Assembly (NCBI GenBank): GCA_011046295.1
Contig: DSAV01000226.1
Location: 1 to 15,172, forward strand
Source of the DNA: Deltaproteobacteria bacterium
GTDB lineage: Bacteria; Desulfobacterota; Syntrophia; Syntrophales; Smithellaceae
Length of the DNA: 15,172 nt
Reading direction: 5' to 3'
Below the pieces are notes generated by a model. It had not been told where the DNA came from. It did not search any database and saw only the letters and a list, made by a program, of their open reading frames with translations. Every line of letters starts with the position of its first letter. Within the stretch, counting starts at the first letter, position 1. This document shows, in pieces, positions 15,075-15,172 of the stretch. A program made the translations under genes and the position numbers.

Positions 15075-15172
15075 ATTTAGGAAACCGTTTCATAGTCAGT
15101 GCACAGTGAGATGACCGACCTGTTCTTTAGTAAACGTAAGCGGCGTTTTCAAGTCGATGGTGGAGTGATAAC
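15063..15172 (-). mobile_element. probable end of an insertion sequence (IS3-like), cut by the window
   Basis: The plus-strand sequence TTCTGCACCCCATTTAGG (15064-15081) resembles, from memory, the terminal inverted repeats of IS150-group IS3 elements, which begin TGTACTGCACCCATTTTG. Just inside it lies the end of a transposase-like reading frame. The outer boundary is uncertain by a few bases because the expected terminal TG is not exact. No target duplication can be tested since the other end is off the window. Confidence 0.45.
15096..15172 (-). CDS. C-terminal fragment of a probable transposase
   Basis: The minus strand is open from the right edge (first full codon 15170-15168) to TGA at 15098-15096, giving 24 residues starting YHSTIDLKTPLTF. 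The motif HS-x-(L/I)-D-x-(K/L)-TP is typical of the last part of rve-type (DDE) transposases of IS3 and related families, where it reads like RPHSSLDYLTP. The other two minus frames have no such resemblance. The fragment is too short for a firm family call; the nearby terminal-repeat-like sequence supports it. Confidence 0.5.
   Translation of the reverse strand, partial: YHSTIDLKTPLTFTKEQVGHLTVH

Noticed and set aside
1..15172. CRISPR array, phage module or defence system
   Set aside because: No regularly spaced direct repeats, no integrase or structural phage genes, and no defence-type nuclease, methylase or toxin pair were seen; the helicase is a housekeeping-type UvrD/Rep relative.

Overview
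This is an ordinary bacterial chromosomal segment of moderate to low GC content, with ten readable genes plus the tip of an eleventh. A PilS/PilR-type two-component pair, a histidyl-/aspartyl-tRNA synthetase pair, a Re-citrate-synthase-like enzyme and an adenylate kinase with a cysteine-bearing LID together suggest an anaerobic Desulfobacterota (former Deltaproteobacteria) lineage, perhaps Syntrophales-like. This placement is inferred from gene content and protein resemblance only; no rRNA gene is present.

Layout. (1) Positions 1-710, minus strand: an alpha/beta hydrolase running off the left edge, with its frame broken at a run of seven G (C on the plus strand). (2) 866-1153, minus: a small exported protein with a clear intrinsic terminator behind it and about 440 non-coding bases upstream. 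(3) 1598-4659, minus: a sigma-54-dependent response regulator (PilR-like) and its membrane histidine kinase (PilS-like), read kinase first. (4) 4778-7267, plus, divergent from the kinase: full-length ComEC, the DNA-uptake channel. (5) 7348-12302, plus: hisS, aspS and a homocitrate/Re-citrate synthase-family enzyme with a C-terminal Cache-like sensor domain, closely spaced and probably co-transcribed from a promoter just before hisS. (6) 12296-14937, minus: adk followed by a UvrD/Rep-family helicase, converging on the previous operon with a 7-base overlap inside a palindrome. (7) 15063-15172, minus: probable last codons and terminal inverted repeat of an insertion sequence, just upstream of adk.

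How the genes fit together. PilS/PilR normally controls type IV pilus genes, and ComEC carries DNA across the inner membrane after capture by a pilus-like machine, so the divergent arrangement at 1598-7267 is a plausible DNA-uptake neighbourhood, although no pilin gene lies here. The hisS-aspS-synthase operon joins translation to the likely entry point of glutamate synthesis. AspRS carries a histidine associated with non-discriminating enzymes, so Asn-tRNA may be made by the amidotransferase route.

The most unusual item is the synthase with a sensor domain: the Cache fold is usually extracytoplasmic, yet here it is fused to a soluble enzyme with no membrane segment, suggesting direct small-molecule control of carbon flow. 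I found no CRISPR array, tRNA, rRNA, phage module or recognisable defence system.
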